From NCBI GenBank assembly GCA_910585465.1, contig CAJUEW010000001.1:186001-250000 (forward strand): a DNA stretch of 64,000 nt, given 5' to 3'. The stretch is from an uncultured Lachnospiraceae bacterium (GTDB lineage: Bacteria; Bacillota; Clostridia; Lachnospirales; Lachnospiraceae). A program made the position numbers and the translations under genes. Every line of letters starts with the position of its first letter. Position 1 is the stretch's first letter. Positions 44,262 through 52,756 of the stretch are shown here, piece after piece. The notes beneath the pieces were generated by a model. That model did not search any database and was not told the origin of the DNA. It worked only from the letters and a program-made list of their open reading frames with translations.

Positions 44262-45341
44262 TTATCTGCCCGGCGATTCCTGCATATCCTCCATCATTCT
44301 TTCAAATGCTTCCTTTAATCCCACCTCTGCCTGCCAGCCCAGCGACCGCAGCTTACCGGCATCCAGAAAAAGCTTTGTGTCAGCGGCATAGCCGTATGAG
44401 GAAATATCCTCCGGAATGTCATATTCCACCCGGATCTCATCCTTTGCAATCTCATGGGCAACCATCTGTGCCATTCCGGCAATCGTGGTATGGCTTTCTT
44501 CATTGGAAATATTATAAGCCTCCGCCTTATTCCCTTTTACCAGCAGTAAGAGCAGCGCACGTACGGCATCCCGGGTATACACATAATTCCCCTCGGATTT
44601 CCCATAGGTATGAAGAACAATATTCTTTTTCTCTATGGCGCTTCTTGCAAACTGAGCAAAAACACGGTTCTCTGTCTCCAGGACACCGGCACCGAAGGTC
44701 TGTGCCAGACGGGCAATTCTTGTATTTACTCCATATTCCTCCGCATAGGATGCACACAGACACTCACACAGGCGCTTGCTCTCCGGATAACAGCTTCTGA
44801 CAGCGCGAAGATCCAGATAGCCCAGCGTATTCTCCGCCACCTTCTGTTCCCCGTCAAGCACCCCATAGACCTCCATGGAGGAAACATAGAGAAAACATTT
44901 CACCTTTTTCTCCGCAGCCAGGGAAAGCAGCCAGTCTGTACTTCCCACAGAAAGCCGTATCGTCTCCACCGGCTTTGTCACCATTGTTCTGGACTGAGTA
45001 ACTGCTGCCGTATGAATGATATAGTCCACCTTTGAATCCGGATGGACCTGTTCCTTTTCCAGATCACAGATAACCAGCTCCAGACTGTTGTCTCCCAGAA
45101 AATCTTCAAATATTTTTTCCGCCTTCTGCCGGCTTCTCACCACAGCCAGCACCTTCAGCCCCAGGCTGTGCGCCTGACTGCAGTACAGCAGATTCTTCAC
45201 CAGCAGGGAGCCAATCAGTCCGGTGGCTCCTGTCACCAGGAAAACACTGTTTTTATATGCTTCAAACGGCAGACTGCTTTCCGCCGTATGCTTCATGTCC
45301 TCCAGTTCTCTCTTTTTCAAGCGTCTATTCCCCCATTCCAT
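44262..45341 (-). CDS. NAD-dependent epimerase/dehydratase (extended SDR)
   Basis: This nucleotide-sugar or polyol-modifying SDR has the cofactor loop VTGATGLIGS near residue 35, YIIHTAAVTQ, an active-site Ser/Tyr/Lys pattern (YVSSMEVYG, then CYPESKRLCE as the YxxxK equivalent) and C-terminal substrate features. It is coupled to the TarI/IspD-like cytidylyltransferase, whose stop it overlaps, so it may reduce or epimerise the sugar that becomes CDP-activated. The start is uncertain: ATG 45341 overlaps the upstream gene by 17 bases, while ATG 45296 has GGAGG only two bases away. The exact substrate is not inferable. Confidence 0.85.
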   Translation of the reverse strand: MEWGNRRLKKRELEDMKHTAESSLPFEAYKNSVFLVTGATGLIGSLLVKNLLYCSQAHSLGLKVLAVVRSRQKAEKIFEDFLGDNSLELVICDLEKEQVHPDSKVDYIIHTAAVTQSRTMVTKPVETIRLSVGSTDWLLSLAAEKKVKCFLYVSSMEVYGVLDGEQKVAENTLGYLDLRAVRSCYPESKRLCECLCASYAEEYGVNTRIARLAQTFGAGVLETENRVFAQFARSAIEKKNIVLHTYGKSEGNYVYTRDAVRALLLLLVKGNKAEAYNISNEESHTTIAGMAQMVAHEIAKDEIRVEYDIPEDISSYGYAADTKLFLDAGKLRSLGWQAEVGLKEAFERMMEDMQESPGR

Positions 45342-46053
45342 AGATTTGCGAGTCCTCTTTTGCATCAAGCATGGCCCGCATAATATAAAAATCTTCCGGT
45401 GTCGTAATTTTAATATTCTCCCCGGGCGAATCGATCAAATACAGTTTTTTCCCATAATGCTGCATCATGGAGCAGGAATCGATAAAATCCAGCCGTCCAT
45501 CCGCAACAGCTCTCCGGTGGGCGGCTATGATTTCCTCAAGCCAAAAGCTCTGGGGAGCTCGGGCCAGTCTTGACTGTTCCCGATCCGGTATTTCCCGGAT
45601 ACCGCCCTGTTCATCCACCAAAAGGACAGTCTCCTTTACCTTCACAGAAGCAATTGCCGAGCCGTGAAGCTTTACAGATTCGATGCTGCTGCTGATTACC
45701 TTTTTATCAATCAGAGGGCGCACTCCGTCGTGAATCAACACAATGCTTTTTTCATTTTCCGCCGCCTCCTCTGCCGCACACAGACCGAAATAAATGGACT
45801 GCTGCCCATTGGTCCCTCCGGGGACGATTCTTTTTACCTTCTCCAGATTATATTTCCGGACAAGCTCCTCCAAATAAGGGATCCATTCCTCTACACATGC
45901 CACAACGATTCCGTCAATCTCCTCATGCGCTTCAAACTGATCCAGCGTATGGATAATAATCGGCTTCCCATGCATATTCAGAAACTGCTTCGGCTTTTCT
46001 TTTGTATGCATACGGGAACCGACTCCCCCTGCAAATATTACTGCAATATTCAT
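45325..46053 (-). CDS. IspD/TarI family cytidylyltransferase
   Basis: This 242-residue enzyme transfers CMP from CTP to an alcohol phosphate. Seen: the nucleotide loop IFAGGVGSRM with KPKQF (about 8-24), VPGGTNGQQSIYFGL, and HDGVRPLI with the conserved Asp/Arg. Two families fit: IspD (2-C-methylerythritol 4-phosphate, isoprenoids) and TarI (ribitol 5-phosphate, teichoic acid). The GTNGQQSI block and the neighbours (CDP-glycerol-type transferase, flippase, SDR) favour a TarI-like role in a surface polymer. ispF is 8 kb away in another transcript, so an IspD role is not excluded. Confidence 0.85.
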   Translation of the reverse strand: MNIAVIFAGGVGSRMHTKEKPKQFLNMHGKPIIIHTLDQFEAHEEIDGIVVACVEEWIPYLEELVRKYNLEKVKRIVPGGTNGQQSIYFGLCAAEEAAENEKSIVLIHDGVRPLIDKKVISSSIESVKLHGSAIASVKVKETVLLVDEQGGIREIPDREQSRLARAPQSFWLEEIIAAHRRAVADGRLDFIDSCSMMQHYGKKLYLIDSPGENIKITTPEDFYIMRAMLDAKEDSQIYGMGE

Positions 46054-46057
46054 CCTA

Positions 46058-47278
46058 TTATCTCCTGTTCTTCATTCTGTCCATCTGGCCGGAGGTCAGC
46101 TCCTCAACCACATCCTGAATGAATTTTTTATAATCTGCCTCCGACACATATAACTGCTCCCGAAACCGGGCAATCTCAGACTCATAGCGATCCGTATGCT
46201 CCAAATCCTCCAGCGCCTGCTCCAGCCCTCCGGCATCCGAGATAACCGGAAACACCTGCTTTATCTCATAATACATGGATTTTTTCCATATCCGCCCGTC
46301 CGGGAAATCACTTAAGATGACTTTTTTCCCTGCCAGAACTGCCAGAGAAAGCATGGAGGAATAATCCACCACAATCATATCGCTGGACAGCATATAAGGC
46401 AGCCAGTCCTCCCCCGGAGAACGAACAAAAAACCCGTTCTCTCTCTGTTTTTCCACCAATTCCCCAAGAGGCTCAATCTGATTATCATATTTTTGATACT
46501 CTCTTCCATGAATGGAAAAAATAAACTCATATCCCTTCTTTTTCAGATCCCTGCATACCTCAAAAAGCTCCGGACCAAGCACATGGAACAGACTTTCCTT
46601 ATTCCAGGAGCCCCAGACGCTGACAACCTTTCGTCCCTCCGGAATTCCAAGCCTTCTCTGACATTCGGCTTTTTTTGAGGAGGCATCCCGGAATTTATAA
46701 GCAAAACGGTATCCGGCGGACCGTATCACCGGCCCATAGACCGGATCTGCTTTCATAAGCCTTGCGGTCTCCTTATTGGGTTCCAGCATCACATCGAACA
46801 GAGGCCTTCCCCTTTCATCCAGACTGGCGCTGCTGTAATCATAGGAGGTCTCTCCTCCGTCATAGCTGATGCCCCCGGAGCCGTGGCCGATATAGAGTAC
46901 CGGAATCGTTCCCCTCTTCAGCCAGAACGGATAGTCCATATTGGGACAGACAACCAGTGCCCATCTCATAAAATAAAGCTTCCAGGTTTTTCCAATAACC
47001 GGTATCCGGGTATCACGGAACAGCGTATCCGCTTTTTTATGTTTCCTTCCTTCCGGATAATCCTCTCCAAAGCAGAGATAAAGCGCATACTCCTGCCTTC
47101 CTTCCAGCTGCTCCGCAAAATTCAGCAGATGTTCTTCCATTGTCTGGCTTTGGCAGAAAAGCAGGATGTTCTTCCTTCCATCCTTTTTCCGGCCTGCATT
47201 CCGGATTCCCGATATCTCCCTGCCGGCCATATATAATACGTGCAGAAATTTATTTTTCACCCATTTTCCGTTTATCAC
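46058..47278 (-). CDS. CDP-glycerol:glycerophosphotransferase family protein (TagB/TagF-like)
   Basis: This enzyme transfers polyol phosphates from CDP-glycerol or CDP-ribitol to a growing cell-surface polymer. Seen: a GT-B-like fold with GHGSGGISYDGG near residue 130, VSVWGSWNKESLF, the late IFSIHGRE and the signature DMIVVDYSSMLSLAVLAGKKVILSDFPD, the equivalent of the (T)DYSS motif of TagF. I chose GTG 47278 (GGGAGG eight bases upstream); TTG 47281 is also possible. It overlaps the flippase gene by 29 bases. No membrane segment is evident; such enzymes attach peripherally. Confidence 0.85.
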   Translation of the reverse strand: MINGKWVKNKFLHVLYMAGREISGIRNAGRKKDGRKNILLFCQSQTMEEHLLNFAEQLEGRQEYALYLCFGEDYPEGRKHKKADTLFRDTRIPVIGKTWKLYFMRWALVVCPNMDYPFWLKRGTIPVLYIGHGSGGISYDGGETSYDYSSASLDERGRPLFDVMLEPNKETARLMKADPVYGPVIRSAGYRFAYKFRDASSKKAECQRRLGIPEGRKVVSVWGSWNKESLFHVLGPELFEVCRDLKKKGYEFIFSIHGREYQKYDNQIEPLGELVEKQRENGFFVRSPGEDWLPYMLSSDMIVVDYSSMLSLAVLAGKKVILSDFPDGRIWKKSMYYEIKQVFPVISDAGGLEQALEDLEHTDRYESEIARFREQLYVSEADYKKFIQDVVEELTSGQMDRMKNRR

Positions 47279-48701
47279 CAAGCAGCCCTCCCAGCAGAAG
47301 CTCGCGCTTTTTCCATATCAGAACAAAAATCAGAACCAGCAGTCCCCATCTTATCCATGTAAAAGGATAAAGAAGCGGAGAAAATACAGACATACCCAGA
47401 ACTATCAGCCCGATTGTCCCCAGCTTTTTCATATCATAGACCGATTCCCCGGTTACTTTACGGACTGCCGTATAGCTCCATGCAACCTGAAGCAGATAGG
47501 CGGCCAGTGTTGTATATCCTGCCGCAAAATATCCAAAGACAGGTATGAAGAGCAGATTCAGAACCAGGTTCAAAACAGCCGCCGCCACCCCGGCTCCCAT
47601 GACAAATTTCGGCTTTTTCTCATAATAAATAATATTGGAGAAAATGCTGAAAATAGACATATAAAATACGCCGCCCACAATCACAGGTATAATATACATC
47701 CCCTCCCCGTAGCTGGACGGAGCCAGAAAACGGATAATCTCCGGAGAAAGCAGCATAATCAGAATACATACTCCGCCGTATCCTGCAATAATGGGAATCA
47801 TCAGATCCGATAACGTATGACGTCTTCCCTCATCACACCGCTTGTATATGGTGGGAACCAGTGTTGCATTGATAGACGACCATACAATATTCGCAACCGC
47901 AGACATGGTATAGGCAATTCCGTATATGCCTGCTTTATCCTCCCCCCAGTAATAGCCGATCATCAGACGGTCACTGCTGCTTAACACATAGCTGGACAGA
48001 AAATACGGAATCAGCGGCAGATTATATGCCACCGCGTATTTCCAGTATATTACCTTCGGACGGCCTTTTGCGCCCCTTACCTCATGGAAATAACATCCGG
48101 CACTGAGGACAAGCGTAACAATCTGCGCCCCGATGATCCGGGCCTCAATCTTGTGTTCCGGGAATAAAAAAATACCCGCAATAGACGCCGCAGGAGCAAA
48201 CACCATAACCAGCACCATAAAAAAGCACAGCAGCTTGTACTTATAGTCGAATCTTTGATCCGTTTTCCAGAATTCAAATGCCGGCTCCAGCAAAAAAGAA
48301 AAAAACATAAACAAAATCAGCGTATCCGGAACATCCAGAAAATGCAGAAAATGCTTATTGACTGTCCACACAATCAGAAACACCAGCAGAGTAATCAGAT
48401 TGGAGAGAGATAAAAGCGAGAATGTAAAATTCCTCTTGTCCTCTTTAAATTCCAGGATACCCCTGCAGTACACATTGTTATACAATCCGAACATAGCAAA
48501 GATACCAATCACGTCCAGCCATGAGGAATAGATTGTGATAACACCGTATTCCTCTGTTGTAAGCAGTCTGGTGAAAATCGGCGCTGTTAAAAAGGAGATC
48601 CCCTTCTGCATAAAATTAACTGCCATAAACGCCGCCGAGGCCTTTACCTGGACAGACATTCCGTGAAATGCCTGAATTCCTTTTTTCATGAATCCCTTCA
48701 T
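47250..48701 (-). CDS. Oligosaccharide flippase (Wzx/MOP family)
   Basis: This membrane protein of 483 residues has 12-14 hydrophobic segments and the polysaccharide-biosynthesis (MOP) pattern: FMQKGISFLTAPIFTRLLTTEEYG (helix 1-2 region) and the mid-protein block SSSDRLMIGYYWGEDKAGIYGIAYTMS. It should flip lipid-linked oligosaccharides across the membrane. It is the first gene of flippase - CDP-polyol transferase - TarI/IspD - SDR, all overlapping or within five bases. Upstream lies the tRNA-Thr terminator; no clear promoter was found in the short gap. Confidence 0.87.
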   Translation of the reverse strand: MKGFMKKGIQAFHGMSVQVKASAAFMAVNFMQKGISFLTAPIFTRLLTTEEYGVITIYSSWLDVIGIFAMFGLYNNVYCRGILEFKEDKRNFTFSLLSLSNLITLLVFLIVWTVNKHFLHFLDVPDTLILFMFFSFLLEPAFEFWKTDQRFDYKYKLLCFFMVLVMVFAPAASIAGIFLFPEHKIEARIIGAQIVTLVLSAGCYFHEVRGAKGRPKVIYWKYAVAYNLPLIPYFLSSYVLSSSDRLMIGYYWGEDKAGIYGIAYTMSAVANIVWSSINATLVPTIYKRCDEGRRHTLSDLMIPIIAGYGGVCILIMLLSPEIIRFLAPSSYGEGMYIIPVIVGGVFYMSIFSIFSNIIYYEKKPKFVMGAGVAAAVLNLVLNLLFIPVFGYFAAGYTTLAAYLLQVAWSYTAVRKVTGESVYDMKKLGTIGLIVLGMSVFSPLLYPFTWIRWGLLVLIFVLIWKKRELLLGGLLGDKRKMGEK

Positions 48702-48751
48702 AATTGATTGCTTCCTTTTCTTTCAGGGCAGAGCAGGTTAAATAGTATACG

Positions 48752-48782
48752 AAAAAAGCGGAAATTCTATCGAATCTCCGCT
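48752..48782 (-). terminator. Terminator of tRNA-Thr
   Basis: AGCGGAAATTC (48757-48767) pairs with GAATCTCCGCT (48772-48782), 11 pairs with one G-U and a four-base loop, followed on the minus strand by six T. Confidence 0.9.
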
Positions 48783-48788
48783 CTCCAA

Positions 48789-48861
48789 AGCTGCTGACGG
48801 GAATCGGACCCGTGACCTCCGCACTACCAATGCGACGCTCTACCGACTGAGCCACAGCAGC
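48789..48861 (-). tRNA. tRNA-Thr (anticodon GGT)
   Basis: The minus strand folds as a cloverleaf: acceptor GCTGCTG/CAGCAGC, D arm GCTC/GAGC, anticodon stem TCGCA/TGCGG with loop TTGGTAG (anticodon GGT, reads ACC/ACU) and T arm ACGGG/CCCGT with loop TCCGATT. CCA is not encoded. It has a promoter upstream and a strong terminator after it, so it is an independent unit between sigH and the flippase gene. Confidence 0.95.
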
Positions 48862-48892
48862 TTACCATGCCGCTCTCATCCGCGACTCGATA

Positions 48893-48921
48893 ATGATATC
48901 ACAGCCTCTTTTTAGTGTCAA
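48893..48921 (-). promoter_or_regulatory. Promoter of tRNA-Thr
   Basis: Minus-strand TTGACA (48916-48921) and TATCAT (48893-48898) with a 17-bp spacer. The -35 overlaps the sigH stop codon. Confidence 0.8.
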
Positions 48922-49499
48922 TACTTTTTTTCATCTTTATCCAACTTTTTTTTCAAACGCTGGATGGAGTTATCGACGGCTTTTTCGTTTTTCCCGATAA
49001 TCGCTGCAATCTGACCATAGGTCTTGCCTTCCAGGTACAGCTCCAGCACCAGCTTTTCCATGCTGCTCAGCCTTTTGTCAATCTGATCATACCGGTTTTC
49101 CAGATTCTCCTGATCGATCACGAGATCCTCCGGATTGGGTTCCGATAAAATCTCCGGTTCCTCATCCAGCGAAATATAGCTGTTCAGCGGCGCATGCTTC
49201 ATCCGGTTTGAGGCCTGTACGGCAGTGTACATCTGCCTGGTAATACATAGCTCCGCAAATGTATAAAAGGAGCTTTCCTCTCCGGCCCGGTAACCCCGGA
49301 TGGCTTTAAAAAGGCCGATCATTCCCTCCTGTATCAGATCATCCTTCTCCCCTCCGATCAGATACATGGTACGGGCCTGCTTCTTCACCAGAGGCTTATA
49401 TTTGTCCAGCAGATATTCCATAATATCCACTTCTCCGTCCTTCAGCCGATCCATCAGCTCGTCATCCGACAGTTCCTTATACTTTTCCCATAAATTCAA
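48918..49499 (-). CDS. sigH: RNA polymerase sigma factor SigH (Spo0H-like)
   Basis: This sigma-70 family factor of 193 residues has region 2 (KYKPLVKKQARTMYLIGG, then DLIQEGMIGLFKAIRGY for core and -10 binding) and region 4 (EKLVLELYLEGKTYGQIAAIIGKNEKAVDNSIQRLKKKL) for -35 recognition. Position after cysS-mrnC-rlmB matches B. subtilis sigH, which drives early sporulation and competence genes. The start appears to be TTG at 49499, overlapping the rlmB stop, with GAGG about 11 bases upstream; no other start fits. The rae1/yacP gene found between rlmB and sigH in Bacillus is missing here. Confidence 0.9.
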   Translation of the reverse strand: MNLWEKYKELSDDELMDRLKDGEVDIMEYLLDKYKPLVKKQARTMYLIGGEKDDLIQEGMIGLFKAIRGYRAGEESSFYTFAELCITRQMYTAVQASNRMKHAPLNSYISLDEEPEILSEPNPEDLVIDQENLENRYDQIDKRLSSMEKLVLELYLEGKTYGQIAAIIGKNEKAVDNSIQRLKKKLDKDEKKY

Positions 49500-50242
49500 T
49501 TTGCATTCATCCTCTGCCTTACAATCTCGTATGCCAGCACTCCCGCCGCCACAGACGCATTCAGGGAATCAATGTCACCCTTCATCGGAATCGCTGCCAT
49601 ATAATCGCATTTCTCCCGAATCAGACGGCTGACCCCTTCCCCTTCATTGCCGATTACCATTCCTATAGGACCCGTCAGATTCAGATCGTACATAGCTGCT
49701 CCGTCCATGTCCGCACAGACAAACCAAAGCCCCTTTTCCTTCAGTTCCTCAATCACTGCGCCCAGGTTTGTCACCTTTGCCACAGGCGTATAATTCAAAG
49801 CTCCCGCCGAGGCCTTGGCAACGGTTGCTGTCAGTCCTGCAGCCCTTCGCTTCGGAATAATCACCCCGTGAGCCCCCGCCAGATTCGCTGTCCGGATAAT
49901 TGCTCCAAGATTATGAGGGTCCTCAATACCGTCCAGCAAAAAGAGAAACGGAGGCTCCCCCTTCTCCTCTGCCAGCCTCAGAATATCCTCCACCTCTGCA
50001 TATTCATAAGCTGCCGCACAGGCAACCACGCCCTGATGCTTCCCTGTTTCCGACATTTGATTCAGACGTTCGCCTGTCACATAGCTTATAATTGTATTCT
50101 GTTTCCTGGCCTCCCGTATAATACTGTTTATCGGTCCGTCCTGGCAGCCCTTCAGCACAAACAGCTTATCAATCGTTCTTCCCGAACGGAAAGCTTCCAT
50201 CACCGCGTTGCGGCCTTCTATCGTCTGTTCTTTGTATCCCAC
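49496..50242 (-). CDS. rlmB: 23S rRNA (guanosine-2'-O-)-methyltransferase RlmB
   Basis: This SPOUT-class methyltransferase of 248 residues modifies the 23S rRNA (G2251 in E. coli). Seen: an N-terminal RNA-binding L30e-like domain starting IEGRNAVMEAFRSG, and the knot motifs LDGIEDPHNLGAIIRTA, IGNEGEGVSRLI and SLNASVAAGVLAYE. The start is GTG 50242, six bases after GGAGG, inside the end of mrnC (25-base overlap). It belongs to the cysE-to-sigH run. Confidence 0.94.
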   Translation of the reverse strand: MGYKEQTIEGRNAVMEAFRSGRTIDKLFVLKGCQDGPINSIIREARKQNTIISYVTGERLNQMSETGKHQGVVACAAAYEYAEVEDILRLAEEKGEPPFLFLLDGIEDPHNLGAIIRTANLAGAHGVIIPKRRAAGLTATVAKASAGALNYTPVAKVTNLGAVIEELKEKGLWFVCADMDGAAMYDLNLTGPIGMVIGNEGEGVSRLIREKCDYMAAIPMKGDIDSLNASVAAGVLAYEIVRQRMNAN

Positions 50243-50670
50243 GGCAATCCTCCTGTCTTCTCCATTCCTGTCTTTACAAGGTCGATCATCCGGTTCATCT
50301 GCCCGGTCAGGTACAAATATCCCATCAATGCCTCGAACCCGGTCGCATGGCGGTAATCGTGCATTGTGGCATGCTTGGCCATACTGACGGTTTTTGCATT
50401 ACGGCCTCTTTTGTAAATCTGCAGCTCTTCCTCCGTCAGTTCTTCCTGCAGGGCCAGAATCATGGCGCACTGGGCGGACGCCCTGACATAGCCGCTGGCC
50501 TTTTTATGAAGCATATTCGCCTGACGGTTTCCCATATCTACCAGAATCGTCCTGATTAGCAGTTCATAGATGCCGTCCCCGATGTAGGCCAGCACGGCCG
50601 GGGAATAGGTCCGGATATCCACATCCGGAAGTCCGAACTGATCCTTCAGATATTTTATACTCTCTTCCAT
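50218..50670 (-). CDS. mrnC: Mini-ribonuclease 3
   Basis: MrnC is an RNase III-like enzyme without the double-stranded RNA-binding domain that matures 23S rRNA ends. Seen: 150 residues with SPAVLAYIGDGIYELLIRT (catalytic Asp) near 24-42 and ATGFEALMGYLYLTG (catalytic Glu) near 112-126. It overlaps the end of cysS by 16 bases, with AAGGAG four bases upstream of its ATG. The neighbours are those of the Bacillus operon. Confidence 0.94.
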   Translation of the reverse strand: MEESIKYLKDQFGLPDVDIRTYSPAVLAYIGDGIYELLIRTILVDMGNRQANMLHKKASGYVRASAQCAMILALQEELTEEELQIYKRGRNAKTVSMAKHATMHDYRHATGFEALMGYLYLTGQMNRMIDLVKTGMEKTGGLPWDTKNRR

Positions 50671-52064
50671 TTTACTCCTTCACGGGTATCCTCCAGAAGA
50701 ATCCCCCTCTCAAGCAAAAGGCCGCGGATCTCGTCGGCTCTCGCAAAATTCCTGGCCTTTCTCGCCGCCTGGCGTTCTTCTATCAGCTTTTCTATGTCTG
50801 TATCCAGAAGCTCTTCTTTTTTCTCCGCAATCACTCCAAGTACATGACACAGTCCCTGAATTTCAGCGCGCATAGCCTCTGCAAATGCTTTGCTGCTGTT
50901 CTCTGTCACATTGGTATTGGCATATTTTACAAGCTCAAATACTGCGGCAATGGCATCTGCGGTATTGAAATCGTCATCCATAGACCGGTCAAAATCTTCT
51001 TCAAACTTCTTGGCTTCCTCTGCCTTTGCAGTCTCCTCCGCGCTCATCTCTGCTGCCGTTGCATGCTCTGCCAGGAATTTTAAATTGGCCACTGCGGTCT
51101 GGATACGCTCCAGCGCATTTTTGGAAGCCTCCATCAGATCCGCGCTGAAGTTCAGCGGACTGCGGTAATGGGCATTCAGCATAAAGAAACGCAGTATCTG
51201 CAGATCGTATTTTTCACTGATTTCCCGGACTGTAAAGAAATTTCCAAGGGATTTGGACATTTTCTTATTGTCAATATTTAAAAATGCATTGTGCATCCAG
51301 TACCTGCAGAATATCTTTCCGCAGCATGCCTCGCTCTGGGCGATCTCATTCTCGTGATGGGGGAATATCAGATCCTCCCCGCCTCCGTGAATATCAATCT
51401 GCTCGCCTAAATATTTTCTGGACATCACAGAGCACTCAATATGCCAGCCCGGGCGGCCTTCTCCCCACGGAGATACCCAGTATGGCTCTCCTTCCTTTTT
51501 AGGCTTCCAGAGTACAAAATCCAGCGGATCCTCCTTCTCATCCTCACCGGACACGAGAAGGGAACGGCTGCCTGCCTGCAGATCATCCAGATTCTTATGA
51601 GACAGCTTTCCATATTCCTGAAACCGGCGGGTTCGGAAATAGACAGTCCCGTTCACCGCATAGGCATATCCCTTTTCTATCAGCGTGGAAATCATGTCTA
51701 TCATTCCGTCTATTTCCTCAGTGGCAAGAGGATGAATGGTTGCCGGCTTTACATTCATGCCTTCCATATCCTTTTTGCATTCCTCAATATACCTGAGGGA
51801 AATCTCCTCGGACGAAACTCCTTCTTCTATGGCTTTTTTAATGATTTTATCGTCCACATCCGTAAAATTAGACACAAAATTTACTTCATATCCTTTATGC
51901 TCCATATAACGGCGCACAGTGTCAAACACAATCATTGGTCTGGCATTGCCGATATGGATATAATTATAAACCGTGGGTCCGCATACATACATACGGACCT
52001 TTCCTTCCTCAAGAGGAACAAATTCCTCCTTTTTTCTGGACAATGTATTATAAATGCGAATCAT
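50655..52064 (-). CDS. cysS: Cysteinyl-tRNA synthetase
   Basis: CysRS charges tRNA-Cys. Seen: the class I HIGH motif in VYNYIHIGNARP near residue 33 with the zinc-ligand Cys in CGPTVYN, GIECS-type zinc site GWHIECSVM, KMSKSLGN near residue 266 and the C-terminal helical domain. The 469-residue length is normal. AAGGAGG precedes the ATG, and cysE is 32 bp upstream. Expression should depend on the upstream Cys T-box, which reads uncharged tRNA-Cys. Confidence 0.97.
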   Translation of the reverse strand: MIRIYNTLSRKKEEFVPLEEGKVRMYVCGPTVYNYIHIGNARPMIVFDTVRRYMEHKGYEVNFVSNFTDVDDKIIKKAIEEGVSSEEISLRYIEECKKDMEGMNVKPATIHPLATEEIDGMIDMISTLIEKGYAYAVNGTVYFRTRRFQEYGKLSHKNLDDLQAGSRSLLVSGEDEKEDPLDFVLWKPKKEGEPYWVSPWGEGRPGWHIECSVMSRKYLGEQIDIHGGGEDLIFPHHENEIAQSEACCGKIFCRYWMHNAFLNIDNKKMSKSLGNFFTVREISEKYDLQILRFFMLNAHYRSPLNFSADLMEASKNALERIQTAVANLKFLAEHATAAEMSAEETAKAEEAKKFEEDFDRSMDDDFNTADAIAAVFELVKYANTNVTENSSKAFAEAMRAEIQGLCHVLGVIAEKKEELLDTDIEKLIEERQAARKARNFARADEIRGLLLERGILLEDTREGVKWKRV

Positions 52065-52096
52065 TGTTTATTACCTCCTTCTATTTTTCTGTCCTG

Positions 52097-52744
52097 TCAG
52101 GCTTTACTTTTAAGCTTTTCCAGCTCCCTGCGCAGCTTTTTGTTTTCCTCCCGAAGCTCTGAGAGCGCATCCAGCACCGGGTCCGGCAGATTTACCTGAT
52201 CCAGATCCTTTCTCGGAATCCGGACGCTGTCCTTTTTCACGATTCTTCCCGGAATGCCCACCACCGTACAGTTCGCCGGCACCGGGCCGAGCACCACGCT
52301 TCCGGCTCCCACCTTGGAATTTTCACCCACCGTAAACGAGCCCAGAATCTTTGCTCCGGCGCTGACCATCACATTGTCCTCCAGAGTAGGATGGCGCTTT
52401 CCCTTTTCCTTTCCGGTTCCTCCGAGAGTCACGCCCTGGTACAGTGTCACATTATCTCCCAGTACTGCTGTTTCTCCGATGACCACACCGGTTCCATGGT
52501 CGATAAACAATCCTTTGCCGATGGTTGCGCCCGGATGAATTTCAATTCCTGTTTTTCTGGCAGTACGCTGGGATATCCATCTGGCCAGGAAATAGTGGCC
52601 GTTCTGATACAGCCTATGCGCCACCCGGTATTTCAGGATCGCGTGAAAGGTCGGATAAAGAAATACTTCCATATTGGATTTGATGGCAGGATCTCTCTCC
52701 CGGATCACTTCGATCTCTTCTTTGATATAATTAATAAATCCCAT
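52097..52744 (-). CDS. cysE: Serine O-acetyltransferase
   Basis: CysE makes O-acetylserine from serine and acetyl-CoA, the first step of cysteine synthesis. Seen: an N-terminal helical domain, then hexapeptide repeats of a left-handed beta-helix (GIEIHPGATIGKGLFIDHGTG with the catalytic His, VTLYQGVTLGGTGK, KRHPTLEDNVMVSAGAKILG). A charged coiled-coil tail rich in Glu, Lys and Arg forms the last 30 residues. It is the first gene under the Cys T-box, so synthesis of cysteine and charging of tRNA-Cys are controlled together. Confidence 0.95.
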   Translation of the reverse strand: MGFINYIKEEIEVIRERDPAIKSNMEVFLYPTFHAILKYRVAHRLYQNGHYFLARWISQRTARKTGIEIHPGATIGKGLFIDHGTGVVIGETAVLGDNVTLYQGVTLGGTGKEKGKRHPTLEDNVMVSAGAKILGSFTVGENSKVGAGSVVLGPVPANCTVVGIPGRIVKKDSVRIPRKDLDQVNLPDPVLDALSELREENKKLRRELEKLKSKA

Positions 52745-52756
52745 GGCATCTCCTTA

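Noticed and set aside
48616..48855. Minus-strand frame running from tRNA-Thr into the flippase gene
   Set aside because: It is a read of the tRNA and terminator; the flippase start and tRNA fold are better supported.
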